Shown: one piece after another, positions 1 through 8,229 of the stretch | Numbering within the stretch: the stretch's first letter is position 1 | How the letters are laid out: each line of letters opens with the position of its first letter | Assembly (NCBI GenBank): GCA_016217975.1 | Contig: JACRFH010000051.1 | Location: 1 to 54,592 of the forward strand | Direction of reading: 5' to 3' | Length of the DNA: 54,592 bases | DNA from: Candidatus Kaiserbacteria bacterium | GTDB lineage: Bacteria > Patescibacteriota > Minisyncoccia > Phycocordibacterales > UBA2100 | Notes under the pieces: generated by a model | Databases searched by the model: none | What the model was told of the DNA's origin: nothing | Seen by the model: only the letters and a program-made list of their open reading frames with translations | Translations under genes and position numbers: made by a program

Positions 1-2
1 AT

Positions 3-194
3 TTATCGGAAAGCGAAATTGACGCCTATATCGCTACCGGCGAAGCGCAGAGTGTGGCAGGCGCATACGCCATCCAAGGCGGCGCATCAAGTTTTGTCAA
101 GCGCATCGAAGGCGATTTCTACAGCATCGTCGGCCTCCCGCTTGCGCGAATCGTTGAGGAGTTGGTAAAGTTCGGAGTCCACAGTGTTCGGTAG
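3..194 (+). CDS. maf: Maf-like nucleotide pyrophosphatase, C-terminal fragment (5' truncated by window edge)
   Basis: Frame-3 translation [54 protein letters not shown] matches the Maf C-terminal pattern (Y..tGE...AGaYaIQG....f...I.GdyynvvGLPl). Confidence 0.85.
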   Translation, partial: LSESEIDAYIATGEAQSVAGAYAIQGGASSFVKRIEGDFYSIVGLPLARIVEELVKFGVHSVR

Positions 195-226
195 ACATTA
201 TTCATGAATCACAGATACTATTAAAT

Positions 227-970
227 ATGGGTCCAGAAAATCCAGAAAAACGGAGTCAGGATATTGTTCCGACTACACCGCCAATACCACGACGAAAAGT
301 GGTGCGCTCTCGAAAAGATGGTCCCATGTTTAGACAAGAAACCATCGCTCGTGCTCAAGAAATCGTGCAAAAAGAACTAGAAGCACGATCAGAGCCAAAA
401 CCTATCGCGTTACGAATCCGAAAGTCTGCTCCGGAACAAACTCCAAGACTGAAGGAATTTTCGAGAGAATTTACATCCTATATTCCTAATCTTCGAGCGT
501 TTGCGATAAGTCTCACCGCTAATCCCGACACAGCCGATGATTTGGTACAAGACACACTCCTGAAGGCATGGGCTGCTTCTGAATCGTTCGATATGGGCAC
601 AAATATGCGCGCTTGGCTTTTTACGATTCTTCGCAACACTCATGTTTCTAATATGCGGAGAAATCGGCGAGAAGTTAATCCGGGCGACACAGCATATCAG
701 CAGATGGCAGAAAGCCTTGCAGTGCCTGGGGGTCAGCAATCAAATATCGATATGATGGAGTTCAAGCGGGCGCTAGAGATCTTGCCGCAAGATCAACTAG
801 AGGCACTTCTTCTTGTCGGAGGTGCCGGGTTCTCATACGAACAAGCATCAAAGATTGCCGAAGTTCCTGTCGGTACCATAAAGTCGCGCGTGAATCGCGC
901 ACGAGGAACACTAACGCGGGAACTTAAGATAAGCGGTCCCGGTGACTTTAGAAATCGTGAGACGCTCTAG
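227..970 (+). CDS. ECF-type RNA polymerase sigma factor, EcfG-like
   Basis: IPNLRAFAISLTANPDTADDLVQDTLLKAWA (region 2) and LPQDQLEALLLVGGAGFSYEQASKIAEVPVGTIKSRVNRAR (region 4). Confidence 0.9.
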   Translation: MGPENPEKRSQDIVPTTPPIPRRKVVRSRKDGPMFRQETIARAQEIVQKELEARSEPKPIALRIRKSAPEQTPRLKEFSREFTSYIPNLRAFAISLTANPDTADDLVQDTLLKAWAASESFDMGTNMRAWLFTILRNTHVSNMRRNRREVNPGDTAYQQMAESLAVPGGQQSNIDMMEFKRALEILPQDQLEALLLVGGAGFSYEQASKIAEVPVGTIKSRVNRARGTLTRELKISGPGDFRNRETL

Positions 971-1977
971 CGCTTCGGTTTGATGTTCAAGATCTTGGCG
1001 ACCGTTGCGGCGAGGCGGGCGGAATCGTGGCGGACGAGGGAAGATTCTACCGCGGGAGTACCGATTTTGGAGGCCATCCGCACCATCCGCTTTGCCACGA
1101 GATCAGCGCCCACGAGTTTGCGGCCTTTTGGCAGATCTTTCCATGAAGTAAGCGTATCGCCTTCGCGAGCGTAGCGTTTTAATACTGAAGCGTCGGGAGT
1201 CGTGTTGTTGTATATCACGGTGTCCACCGGCCCACCGAGATATTTTTCGATAGCGGCAGTATAGTCGGCAACCGTGTAGTCTTTGGTGTGCTCGACCTTG
1301 GTCATGAGATTGCAGACGAATATTTTCTCCGCTTTGCTCTTGAGGATTGTTTCCGGAATCTTGCGCACCAATAGATTGGGGACAAGACTAGCATAGAAAT
1401 TTCCCGGGCCGATTATGATCGCATCTGCATCACGGAGTGCCTTGAGCGCCTTCGGGTTTGCGCGGCCCACTGGTTCAAGCCAAATGTGTTTGAGTGATCC
1501 ATTGAGTTTGGCCATTTGTATCTGCTCTTCGCCGCGGATAATGTCTGTGCCTACCTGCGCCATGAGATTTACTTTGTCCAAGGTGACGGGAATAACGCGG
1601 CCGTCGAGGCGGAGTATCTCGCTCGCTTTTTCAACTGCTTCGTCGAAGGACCCCGCAGTTTTTTCAAGCGCGGAGAGAAGGAGATTCCCAAATCGGTGTC
1701 CCTTGAGATTGCCGCTATCAAAGCGGTAATCCATAAGCTTGCGCATCAATGTGTCAGATTCTGAAAGTGCGACGAGGCAGCGCACGACGTCCCCGGGGGG
1801 AAGTACGCCGAGCTCATCGCGGAGCATCCCGGTGGAGCCGCCTGAATCCGACATCGCCACAATTGCGGTGAGATCCACGGGGTATCTTTTGAGTCCGGAG
1901 AGTATGGTAAACGTACCCGTTCCGCCGCCGATAACGACGATATTTTTCCGAGGTTTCTTCGACATTCGTGGCATAGT
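967..1977 (-). CDS. YvcK/CofD-like protein (gluconeogenesis factor family); ORF extends to 2004 but the probable start is MSKKPRKN
   Basis: IVVIGGGTGTFTILSGLKRYPVDLTAIVAMSDSGGSTGMLRDELGVLPPGDVVRCLVAL. Confidence 0.9.
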   Translation of the reverse strand, partial: TMPRMSKKPRKNIVVIGGGTGTFTILSGLKRYPVDLTAIVAMSDSGGSTGMLRDELGVLPPGDVVRCLVALSESDTLMRKLMDYRFDSGNLKGHRFGNLLLSALEKTAGSFDEAVEKASEILRLDGRVIPVTLDKVNLMAQVGTDIIRGEEQIQMAKLNGSLKHIWLEPVGRANPKALKALRDADAIIIGPGNFYASLVPNLLVRKIPETILKSKAEKIFVCNLMTKVEHTKDYTVADYTAAIEKYLGGPVDTVIYNNTTPDASVLKRYAREGDTLTSWKDLPKGRKLVGADLVAKRMVRMASKIGTPAVESSLVRHDSARLAATVAKILNIKPKR

Positions 1978-2101
1978 ACCCGCATTCACTCCCCATGTAA
2001 ACAAGCGTCCTTATATGGTCCTATAGGATGGGATAAGTACATAAAGTCTGCATAACTTTGCGAAAAAAGCCAAAACTGCTACTATTAAAAGTATCAAGGA
2101 T

Positions 2102-3073
2102 ATGGGCAAGACAGATTTAATCAAAAAGCTTGAAACAGAGCGCAATTCGCGTGTTATTACCTACGTTACCAGCGATAGGGCTCCTTTTGCTACCAAAATT
2201 GCAAGCGACATTATTCCGCTCTTGGGTAATCAGCTTGATGCAATCGGTAAAGTAAAAAAAATCAGTCTATTTCTCTACACCAGCGGAGGAGATATGCTCG
2301 CGCCCATTCGCATCGTCAAATTGATTCGCAATCACTGCGATGAATTTGAGGTGCTTGTTCCTTACAAAGCACATAGTGCCGGTACCCTTATTTGTATGGG
2401 AGCAGGCACAATTGTGATGGGAAAACTTGGTGAATTAACTCCTGTCGATCCGACCACAGATCATCCATTTAACCCGCAGAATCCATCAACCCCACAGCAG
2501 AGACTTCCCGTGAGTGTTGAAGACTTGAATTCGTACCTTCTGTTTGCAAAAGAAAAGGCAGATGTGAAAGCGGACCAAATGATTGATTCATATAAGTTGC
2601 TGGTAGAGAAACTTCACCCGTTGTCCATTGGCAACGCGTATCGTGCGTACAGGATGGCAAAAATGGTTTCTGAACGCTTGCTTTGGTTGCATATGGACAA
2701 AAAAGACGAGAAGATCAAGAAAATTGTTAAAGAAATGACGGGCGATATAACCATTCATGCTTATCCGATCGATAGAGACGAAGCGGCAGAATTAGGTCTT
2801 AAAATTGAGAAAGCTAACGATGTAGTCGATAAAGTAATGCGTGAGCTTTACGACGATTACTCTAACGAGATGAAGTTTGGCCAGCCCTTTCATCCAAACG
2901 AATTGCTTGCCGGAAAAGATTCTGCGGACGTTGAACGTTCGGGCGCATATGTAGAGACACTAGATACCTCCTATCAGTTTATCTTCTCTGGAAAAGTACA
3001 GAAAATTATCAGGAATAATCAGCCTTCGATTGATCTCAATTTTGAGTCTCAGTCTTGGGTAAAAAGGAGTTGA
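2102..3073 (+). CDS. SDH-type serine protease / Clp-fold (SppA-ClpP superfamily) protein
   Basis: LYTSGGDMLAPIRIVKLIRNHCDEFEVLVPYKAHSAGTLICMGAGTIVMGKLGELTPVDPT; AAGGA upstream of the ATG. Confidence 0.85.
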   Translation: MGKTDLIKKLETERNSRVITYVTSDRAPFATKIASDIIPLLGNQLDAIGKVKKISLFLYTSGGDMLAPIRIVKLIRNHCDEFEVLVPYKAHSAGTLICMGAGTIVMGKLGELTPVDPTTDHPFNPQNPSTPQQRLPVSVEDLNSYLLFAKEKADVKADQMIDSYKLLVEKLHPLSIGNAYRAYRMAKMVSERLLWLHMDKKDEKIKKIVKEMTGDITIHAYPIDRDEAAELGLKIEKANDVVDKVMRELYDDYSNEMKFGQPFHPNELLAGKDSADVERSGAYVETLDTSYQFIFSGKVQKIIRNNQPSIDLNFESQSWVKRS

Positions 3074-3077
3074 TTTT

Positions 3078-3389
3078 ATGATTTCATATCTTGATTCATA
3101 CACAACAAAAGAAGTTGGGAAGATGGTGGAAGTCAGTCCCCTTTCTTTGATGACAGTTGAACCGTTCATTGAGGAAACTACAAATTCCGGGGTCTCTTTG
3201 ATGTTCCCTAATTCTTGGCTTTTTAGAATGGAACTCCCGCCAGTAGTCTTGGGTGGAAATCACGGCAATGGGTTTATTGGGATTTTGACCGATGAAGAGG
3301 CGCGGGAAGCGAGAGCAAGCATTAACCAGTTTAGAAAACGCTTTGACGATGATCTCGCAAGACGGAATCAGATACTGTTTGGAGAGTAA
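3078..3389 (+). CDS. Hypothetical protein, candidate antitoxin partner of the downstream PIN protein
   Basis: Starts 5 nt after the protease stop; overlaps the PIN-domain ORF; charged helical C-terminus LTDEEAREARASINQFRKRFDDDLARRNQ. Confidence 0.6.
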   Translation: MISYLDSYTTKEVGKMVEVSPLSLMTVEPFIEETTNSGVSLMFPNSWLFRMELPPVVLGGNHGNGFIGILTDEEAREARASINQFRKRFDDDLARRNQILFGE

Positions 3390-3756
3390 TTTCATCATTG
3401 ACCTCTTGAATGGCAAGGAAAATGCCGTTGCGGTCTACGAAGAAATAAAAGACGCTCCTCTCGCGATAACCGCAATCGCCTCGGTTGCGTTATTTGAGAT
3501 TCTCAGAGGTAAGGAGCAAAATCAGTCAAAAATAAAGAAATTCGAAGAGTTGCGCCAGAGATTAGAAGTTCTATCGTTTGGTGAACGAGAAGCGGAAGAG
3601 GCAAGCTGGATAGAAAAAAGGATACACCAAAATGGATTTACGATCTCGCCACTAGACTTACTCATTGGAGCCACGGCGAAAATTAACGGGGCCGTTCTCG
3701 TTTCAAACGATTCTGATTACGACAGAATCGAAGGCTTGCAGTTGAGAAATTATTAA
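3349..3756 (+). CDS. PIN-domain protein (VapC-like toxin); ORF extends to 3292, probable start at 3349
   Basis: LESNFIIDLLNGKENAVAVYEEI...ITAIASVALFEILRG...SPLDLLIGATAKINGAVLVSNDSDYDRIEGL: conserved PIN acidic residues. Confidence 0.8.
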   Translation: MISQDGIRYCLESNFIIDLLNGKENAVAVYEEIKDAPLAITAIASVALFEILRGKEQNQSKIKKFEELRQRLEVLSFGEREAEEASWIEKRIHQNGFTISPLDLLIGATAKINGAVLVSNDSDYDRIEGLQLRNY

Positions 3757-3840
3757 GCTCAGGTAATCTATCTCCGAAAAGATGCGGGATAAGTACATGC
3801 CTAGACAAGAATGAGCAGCGCGTCTATCATTCATTACATC

Positions 3841-4320
3841 ATGATAAAAAATCTCATTATCGCGCTTCTTGTTATTGTGATCGGTGTGTTTGTTTTTATG
3901 CTAATGCAAAAGTCGGTACCTGCGGAACCGATTCCGGTGCCGCTCGCGACGAGTACGGCTACCACGACTCCCGCTCCCGTGCCGCTCTCAGTCAAGGTGA
4001 GCGTAACGTTTCCCAAAAAGGATCAGCTCGTGCAGAAGAAATTTACGGTGATCGGAAAGGCTCCGGGGAATTGGTTTTTTGAAGCATCTGCGCCGGTAAT
4101 GGTAAAAGATAAGGATGGCAGCAAAATCGCTCAGACCACGGCGCAAGTCAGTCCGCCAGCTGGCGGAGATTGGATGACGACCGATCTTGTTGATTTTACT
4201 GCCGCTGTCAACATCTCATCGGGCTACAGCGGCCCGGCCACGCTCGTGCTTCTTAAAGACAATCCGTCAGGTCTTCCCGAAAACGACGATTCGGTCGAGA
4301 TTCCGATAATTGTGCAGTAA
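3841..4320 (+). CDS. Membrane-anchored protein with Gmad2-like immunoglobulin-like domain (ORF extends to 3811)
   Basis: N-terminal TM segment MIKNLIIALLVIVIGVFVFML then VTFPKKDQLVQKKFTVIGKAPGNWFFEASAPVMVKDKDG...SSGYSGPATLVLLKDNPSGLPENDDSVEIPI. Confidence 0.7.
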   Translation: MIKNLIIALLVIVIGVFVFMLMQKSVPAEPIPVPLATSTATTTPAPVPLSVKVSVTFPKKDQLVQKKFTVIGKAPGNWFFEASAPVMVKDKDGSKIAQTTAQVSPPAGGDWMTTDLVDFTAAVNISSGYSGPATLVLLKDNPSGLPENDDSVEIPIIVQ

Positions 4321-4321
4321 T

Positions 4322-4684
4322 ATGGGCAATTTTGAACTTTCCCCGTCGATCGATGAGTACAAGTCTCGTCTCGGAGATAAGATAGCGGATGCGGACGCAT
4401 TCCGAACTCTTCTTGCGTCTTACATTGGCGGACTCGCGGGCGCTCCGGGCAAAGAATCTGAACTTGAAGAGATCAAGAAAGCATTTATTGAATTCGAAGA
4501 ATCAATAGCCATTTGCAGACAAGTTTTCGATTCGACAACTGTCTCCCGCGCAGATATCTTGGAGGCGACACGGCTGATAATTAATATGACAGCGAGTCTG
4601 AGCGACTGGAAAAAGTTGAAAGGGTGGAGCAAGATTCAAGGACAAGCTAAGATTCTTACGTTCAGAAAGAAAGAGCAGGCGTGA
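4322..4684 (+). CDS. Hypothetical protein
   Basis: Intact ORF (MGNFELSPSIDEYK...) fitting between upstream and downstream genes. Confidence 0.6.
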   Translation: MGNFELSPSIDEYKSRLGDKIADADAFRTLLASYIGGLAGAPGKESELEEIKKAFIEFEESIAICRQVFDSTTVSRADILEATRLIINMTASLSDWKKLKGWSKIQGQAKILTFRKKEQA

Positions 4685-4696
4685 TAGCATGGCCCG

Positions 4697-5365
4697 ATGA
4701 TTGAGTTGTTTCCGAGCGAACGAGAGAAGCGGGCCGAGAAAATCGTTGCGTATCTGAAGAAAGAATATCCAGTTCCCAAGAGCGAGCTCAAGCACCATAC
4801 GGCCTTCCAGTTTTTGGTGGCGGTGGTGCTTTCGGCGCAATGCACGGACAAGCTTGTGAATAAAGTCACCGAGACTCTTTTCAAGAAATACAAGACTGCA
4901 GCAGATTTTGCTCATGCCAAACCTGCGGAATTTGAACACGAGATATCGAGTGTCACTTTTTTTCGCAACAAGGCCAAGCATGTGATAGCTGCTGCCAAAG
5001 TGGTCGTCAAAGATCATGATGGTAAAGTCCCGAAAACCGAGAGCGAACTTGTCGCCCTCCCCGGTGTCGGCTACAAGACCGCGCACGTCGTCGCGGGTGA
5101 GCTGCACGATATATGGGAAGGCATTCCCACCGATACGCATGTGAAGCGATTTGCAAAACGTTTTGATCTCACGGATCACGACGATCTCAAGAAAATCTCC
5201 AAAGATCTTGAGAGCCTCATCCCCAAAAAGGATTGGAAATACGTCAATAACGGCCTCGTCTTATACGGCCGCTACCTCTGCCCGGCCAGGCCCCACGATT
5301 GCGCCGATCATCCTCTCACCAAACTCTGGCCACCGGCAACTCAAAGGTGGCCGAAGGTAAAATAA
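4697..5365 (+). CDS. nth: Endonuclease III-like HhH-GPD DNA glycosylase with degenerate 4Fe-4S motif
   Basis: LSAQCTDKLVNKVTETLF; LVALPGVGYKTAHVVAGE (HhH); PTDTHVKRFAKR (catalytic Asp); C-terminus CPARPHDCADHPLTKLWPP. Confidence 0.9.
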   Translation: MIELFPSEREKRAEKIVAYLKKEYPVPKSELKHHTAFQFLVAVVLSAQCTDKLVNKVTETLFKKYKTAADFAHAKPAEFEHEISSVTFFRNKAKHVIAAAKVVVKDHDGKVPKTESELVALPGVGYKTAHVVAGELHDIWEGIPTDTHVKRFAKRFDLTDHDDLKKISKDLESLIPKKDWKYVNNGLVLYGRYLCPARPHDCADHPLTKLWPPATQRWPKVK

Positions 5366-6439
5366 TTAACGATTTGTTTTAAGTTTCTTTTGTTTCTCGT
5401 GCCGCTCGATCGCAAGCTCGATGAGTTTGTCGATAAGCTTCGCATACGGAAGACCAGAAGCTTCCCACATCTTTGGATACATTGAAATATTGGTAAATCC
5501 GGGAATCGTGTTGATCTCATTTATATAGAGCTTGCCGTCGTCTGCGAGAAAGAAATCCACGCGGCCCATACCTTCGCAGGCTAAAGTCTTAAATGCTTTT
5601 ACCGCGAGTTCTTGCACTTGTTTCGTCTCGACCTTTGAAAGTTTGGCGGGTATCTGTGGCGTCATGCCATTTTGGTCCAAGTATTTGGCTTCATAAGAAT
5701 AGAAATCGTGGTGCACCAAAAGCTCGCCCGGGAGCGATGCAATAGGTTTGTCGTTCCCTAAGACTGCGCACTCGAGTTCGCGTCCCTTTATAAATTCTTC
5801 GATCACGACTTTAGTATCAAATTTCTGAGCGAGTGTGATAGCTTTCTTGAATTCTCCTGCATCACGCACTTTGGATATGCCGACCGATGAGCCAAGATTT
5901 GCCGGTTTTATGAAAAGGGGGAGTCCCAGTTCTTTTTTTGCTTTCGCAAAAGTAATCGGGTCCGCGAGAGTTGATACGAGGAACTTGGCTATCGGAATCC
6001 CGGCATCCCGCAAGAGTCTCTTCATGACGTCTTTGTCCATGCCTATTGCCGAGCCCAAGACATCAGCTCCTACAAAGGCAACATCAGCGAGTTTGAGGAG
6101 GCCTTGTACTGTTCCATCCTCGCCATACGGACCATGAAGGATTGGAAAGACTACATCAATACGTTCATTGCTGTCACCAGAAAGTTTTCCTTCACTTGCG
6201 GGAATGAGCGCAACGCTTGTGTTGTGCTTTTCTTTTGCGCTCTGGTTGCTCGAAAGCGCGAGATAACGCTCGGAAACCGCGGGCGGAAGCCATGCTCCAG
6301 ATTTGTCGATACCGATGAGTACAGCATCGTACTTGTTCTTATCCAATGCCGCCGCGACGTTTCTTGCGGATTGAATTGATACCTCATGCTCGGCGGATTT
6401 ACCCCCGAAAAGTATGCCAACACGGATTTTCTTACCCAT
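5366..6439 (-). CDS. ddl: D-alanine--D-alanine ligase
   Basis: VGILFGGKSAEHEVSIQSARNV; VFPILHGPYGEDGTVQGLLKLADVAFVGADVLGSAIGMDK; INEINTIPGFTNISMYPKMW. Confidence 0.95.
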   Translation of the reverse strand: MGKKIRVGILFGGKSAEHEVSIQSARNVAAALDKNKYDAVLIGIDKSGAWLPPAVSERYLALSSNQSAKEKHNTSVALIPASEGKLSGDSNERIDVVFPILHGPYGEDGTVQGLLKLADVAFVGADVLGSAIGMDKDVMKRLLRDAGIPIAKFLVSTLADPITFAKAKKELGLPLFIKPANLGSSVGISKVRDAGEFKKAITLAQKFDTKVVIEEFIKGRELECAVLGNDKPIASLPGELLVHHDFYSYEAKYLDQNGMTPQIPAKLSKVETKQVQELAVKAFKTLACEGMGRVDFFLADDGKLYINEINTIPGFTNISMYPKMWEASGLPYAKLIDKLIELAIERHEKQKKLKTNR

Positions 6440-6474
6440 AAGGGCACTTTAACATGTATGCTACGATGGCAAGA

Positions 6475-7395
6475 ATGGCCAAGATATGGGAAAAGGCGTA
6501 TTTCAAAGATAAGCTCGTCCCCATTGGCGAAGCGCAGGTGAGTGTTGCGAGCTCGGCGGTTTTGTACGGATTGAGCGTTTATACGGTGTTTCCGATATGT
6601 GTCACAGCAAAAGGCATCGCAGCATTTAGGCTCAAGGATCATTTTAGACGTCTTGTACTATCGGCGCGCATTATTGGCATCGATACCTTCGAGAAAGAGT
6701 GGGACTACGTGCGATTTGAAAAAGCCACAGTGGAGCTCATAAAGGCAAACAAGATAAAAGAGGATGTTTTCGTGCGAGCGACGGTACACGTAGATGAGCT
6801 TGTGCCGGGAACGCGCTCGCGCGGGATGCATACGTCGCTAAGCATATTTATCTACGAAGCCAAGCCGATAGTGCCGCAAGATGGCGCTCGACTCAAGACG
6901 AGCGTCTGGCGGCGCATTCCGGATTATGCAATTCCTTCGCGCGCCAAGGTGAACGGCGCGTATGTAAACTCTGTTCTTGCCAAACAGGACGCGATCGATA
7001 GCGGCTATGATGATTGCATTTTCCTAGACGTGGCGGGCCACGTGTGCGAACTCTCGGCCGCAAACATCTTTCTCGTTCGCGACGGAGTGCTTATTACGCC
7101 GGGTTTGGAGAGTGATATTTTGGAAGGCATTAATCGGCGCACGGTCTTGGAGATTGCGCGCGACGCAAATATTCCTTCGATCGAACGTGTTGTCGACATG
7201 ACGGAGCTCTACGTAGCCGATGAGATATTTGCTTGCGGCACATCAGCCTTTATTGCGCCAGTGAAAGAAGTTGACGGCCGCATGATTGGAGGCGGGATAA
7301 TGGGGCCGTTGACCTCGAAGATTCGCAAGTTCCACGACGATGTGATGCACGGCCGAAATGAGGCATATCAGAATCTCCTGACCCCGGTGGTATGA
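6475..7395 (+). CDS. Class IV (branched-chain-type) aminotransferase (ORF extends to 6454)
   Basis: AVLYGLSVYTVFP...LKDHFRRLVLSARIIGI...AKVNGAYVNSVLAKQDAIDSGYDDCIFLD...ELSAANIFLVRDG...ITPGLESDILEGINRRTVLEIA. Confidence 0.85.
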   Translation: MAKIWEKAYFKDKLVPIGEAQVSVASSAVLYGLSVYTVFPICVTAKGIAAFRLKDHFRRLVLSARIIGIDTFEKEWDYVRFEKATVELIKANKIKEDVFVRATVHVDELVPGTRSRGMHTSLSIFIYEAKPIVPQDGARLKTSVWRRIPDYAIPSRAKVNGAYVNSVLAKQDAIDSGYDDCIFLDVAGHVCELSAANIFLVRDGVLITPGLESDILEGINRRTVLEIARDANIPSIERVVDMTELYVADEIFACGTSAFIAPVKEVDGRMIGGGIMGPLTSKIRKFHDDVMHGRNEAYQNLLTPVV

Positions 7396-8114
7396 GTCGC
7401 GCCATGGTCAAGAAGAAGAGAATCGGCAGGCCGAAAAAGGTCGCCGTATTTGACGTCGACGGGACAATATTCCGTTCATCGCTTTTGATTCAAGTCGTGG
7501 AGCAGCTCATCCGCGACGGTGTGTTTCCCGAAGAGGCGCAGAATTCGTATGCCAAGGAATACGAGCGATGGCTCGATCGCGAGGGTAGCTACGAGGACTA
7601 TATTGATGGCGTGATCCGCGCGTTCCGTAAACACTTGCGCGGCGTTCACTACGGCGCGCTTGCCGACGCGGCCGAGCGTGTCGTGGCCGCACAATGGAAA
7701 CACACGTATCGATTCACACGGGATCTAATCAAGGAGCTTAAGGATAAGGGTTACTTCCTTTTGGCTGTTTCGCATTCGCCAAAAACGGTCTTGGACAAAT
7801 TCTGCCCAAGGCTTGGTTTTGATAAATCCTACGGGCTAGTGTATGAGATTGGGCCGACCGATAAATTCACGGGCGCAATTGTCGACGAGCATTTGATCTA
7901 CAACAAGGCAAATATATTGAAACGCGCGATGGAAAAGGAAAACTTGCGTCTCGCTCATTCCATTGGCGTAGGAGATACCGAGACCGACATCCCCATTCTT
8001 GAGATGGTGGCGAAGCCCGTGTGCTTTAATCCAAATCAGAGTCTCTACAAATATGCCAAACGCATGGGATGGAAGGTAGTGGTTGAACGAAAAGATGTGA
8101 TTTATGTACTCTAA
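7392..8114 (+). CDS. HAD-IB family hydrolase (SerB-like phosphatase)
   Basis: VAVFDVDGTIFRSSLL (motif I), AVSHSPKTVLD, GVGDTETDIPILEMVAKPVCFNP. Confidence 0.85.
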   Translation: MSRAMVKKKRIGRPKKVAVFDVDGTIFRSSLLIQVVEQLIRDGVFPEEAQNSYAKEYERWLDREGSYEDYIDGVIRAFRKHLRGVHYGALADAAERVVAAQWKHTYRFTRDLIKELKDKGYFLLAVSHSPKTVLDKFCPRLGFDKSYGLVYEIGPTDKFTGAIVDEHLIYNKANILKRAMEKENLRLAHSIGVGDTETDIPILEMVAKPVCFNPNQSLYKYAKRMGWKVVVERKDVIYVL

Positions 8115-8118
8115 TTTT

Positions 8119-8222
8119 TAATTATCAATTTTGCAATTTTCAATCAAGCATCAATGAATTAATTCTCAAACATTGGAACATTGGAAATTCATTGAAAATT
8201 GAGAATTGTAAATTGAAAATTC
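8119..8222. repeat. AT-rich imperfect inverted repeat in intergenic space
   Basis: Left arm AATTATCAATTTTGCAATTTTCAATCAAGCATCAATGAATT; right arm AATTCATTGAAAATTGAGAATTGTAAATTGAAAATT is its approximate reverse complement; ACATTGGA direct repeat in between. Confidence 0.75.
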
Positions 8223-8229
8223 CGTACTC

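Noticed and set aside
4502-5179. 225-aa minus-strand ORF
   Set aside because: Antisense to nth and the preceding gene; no recognisable features.
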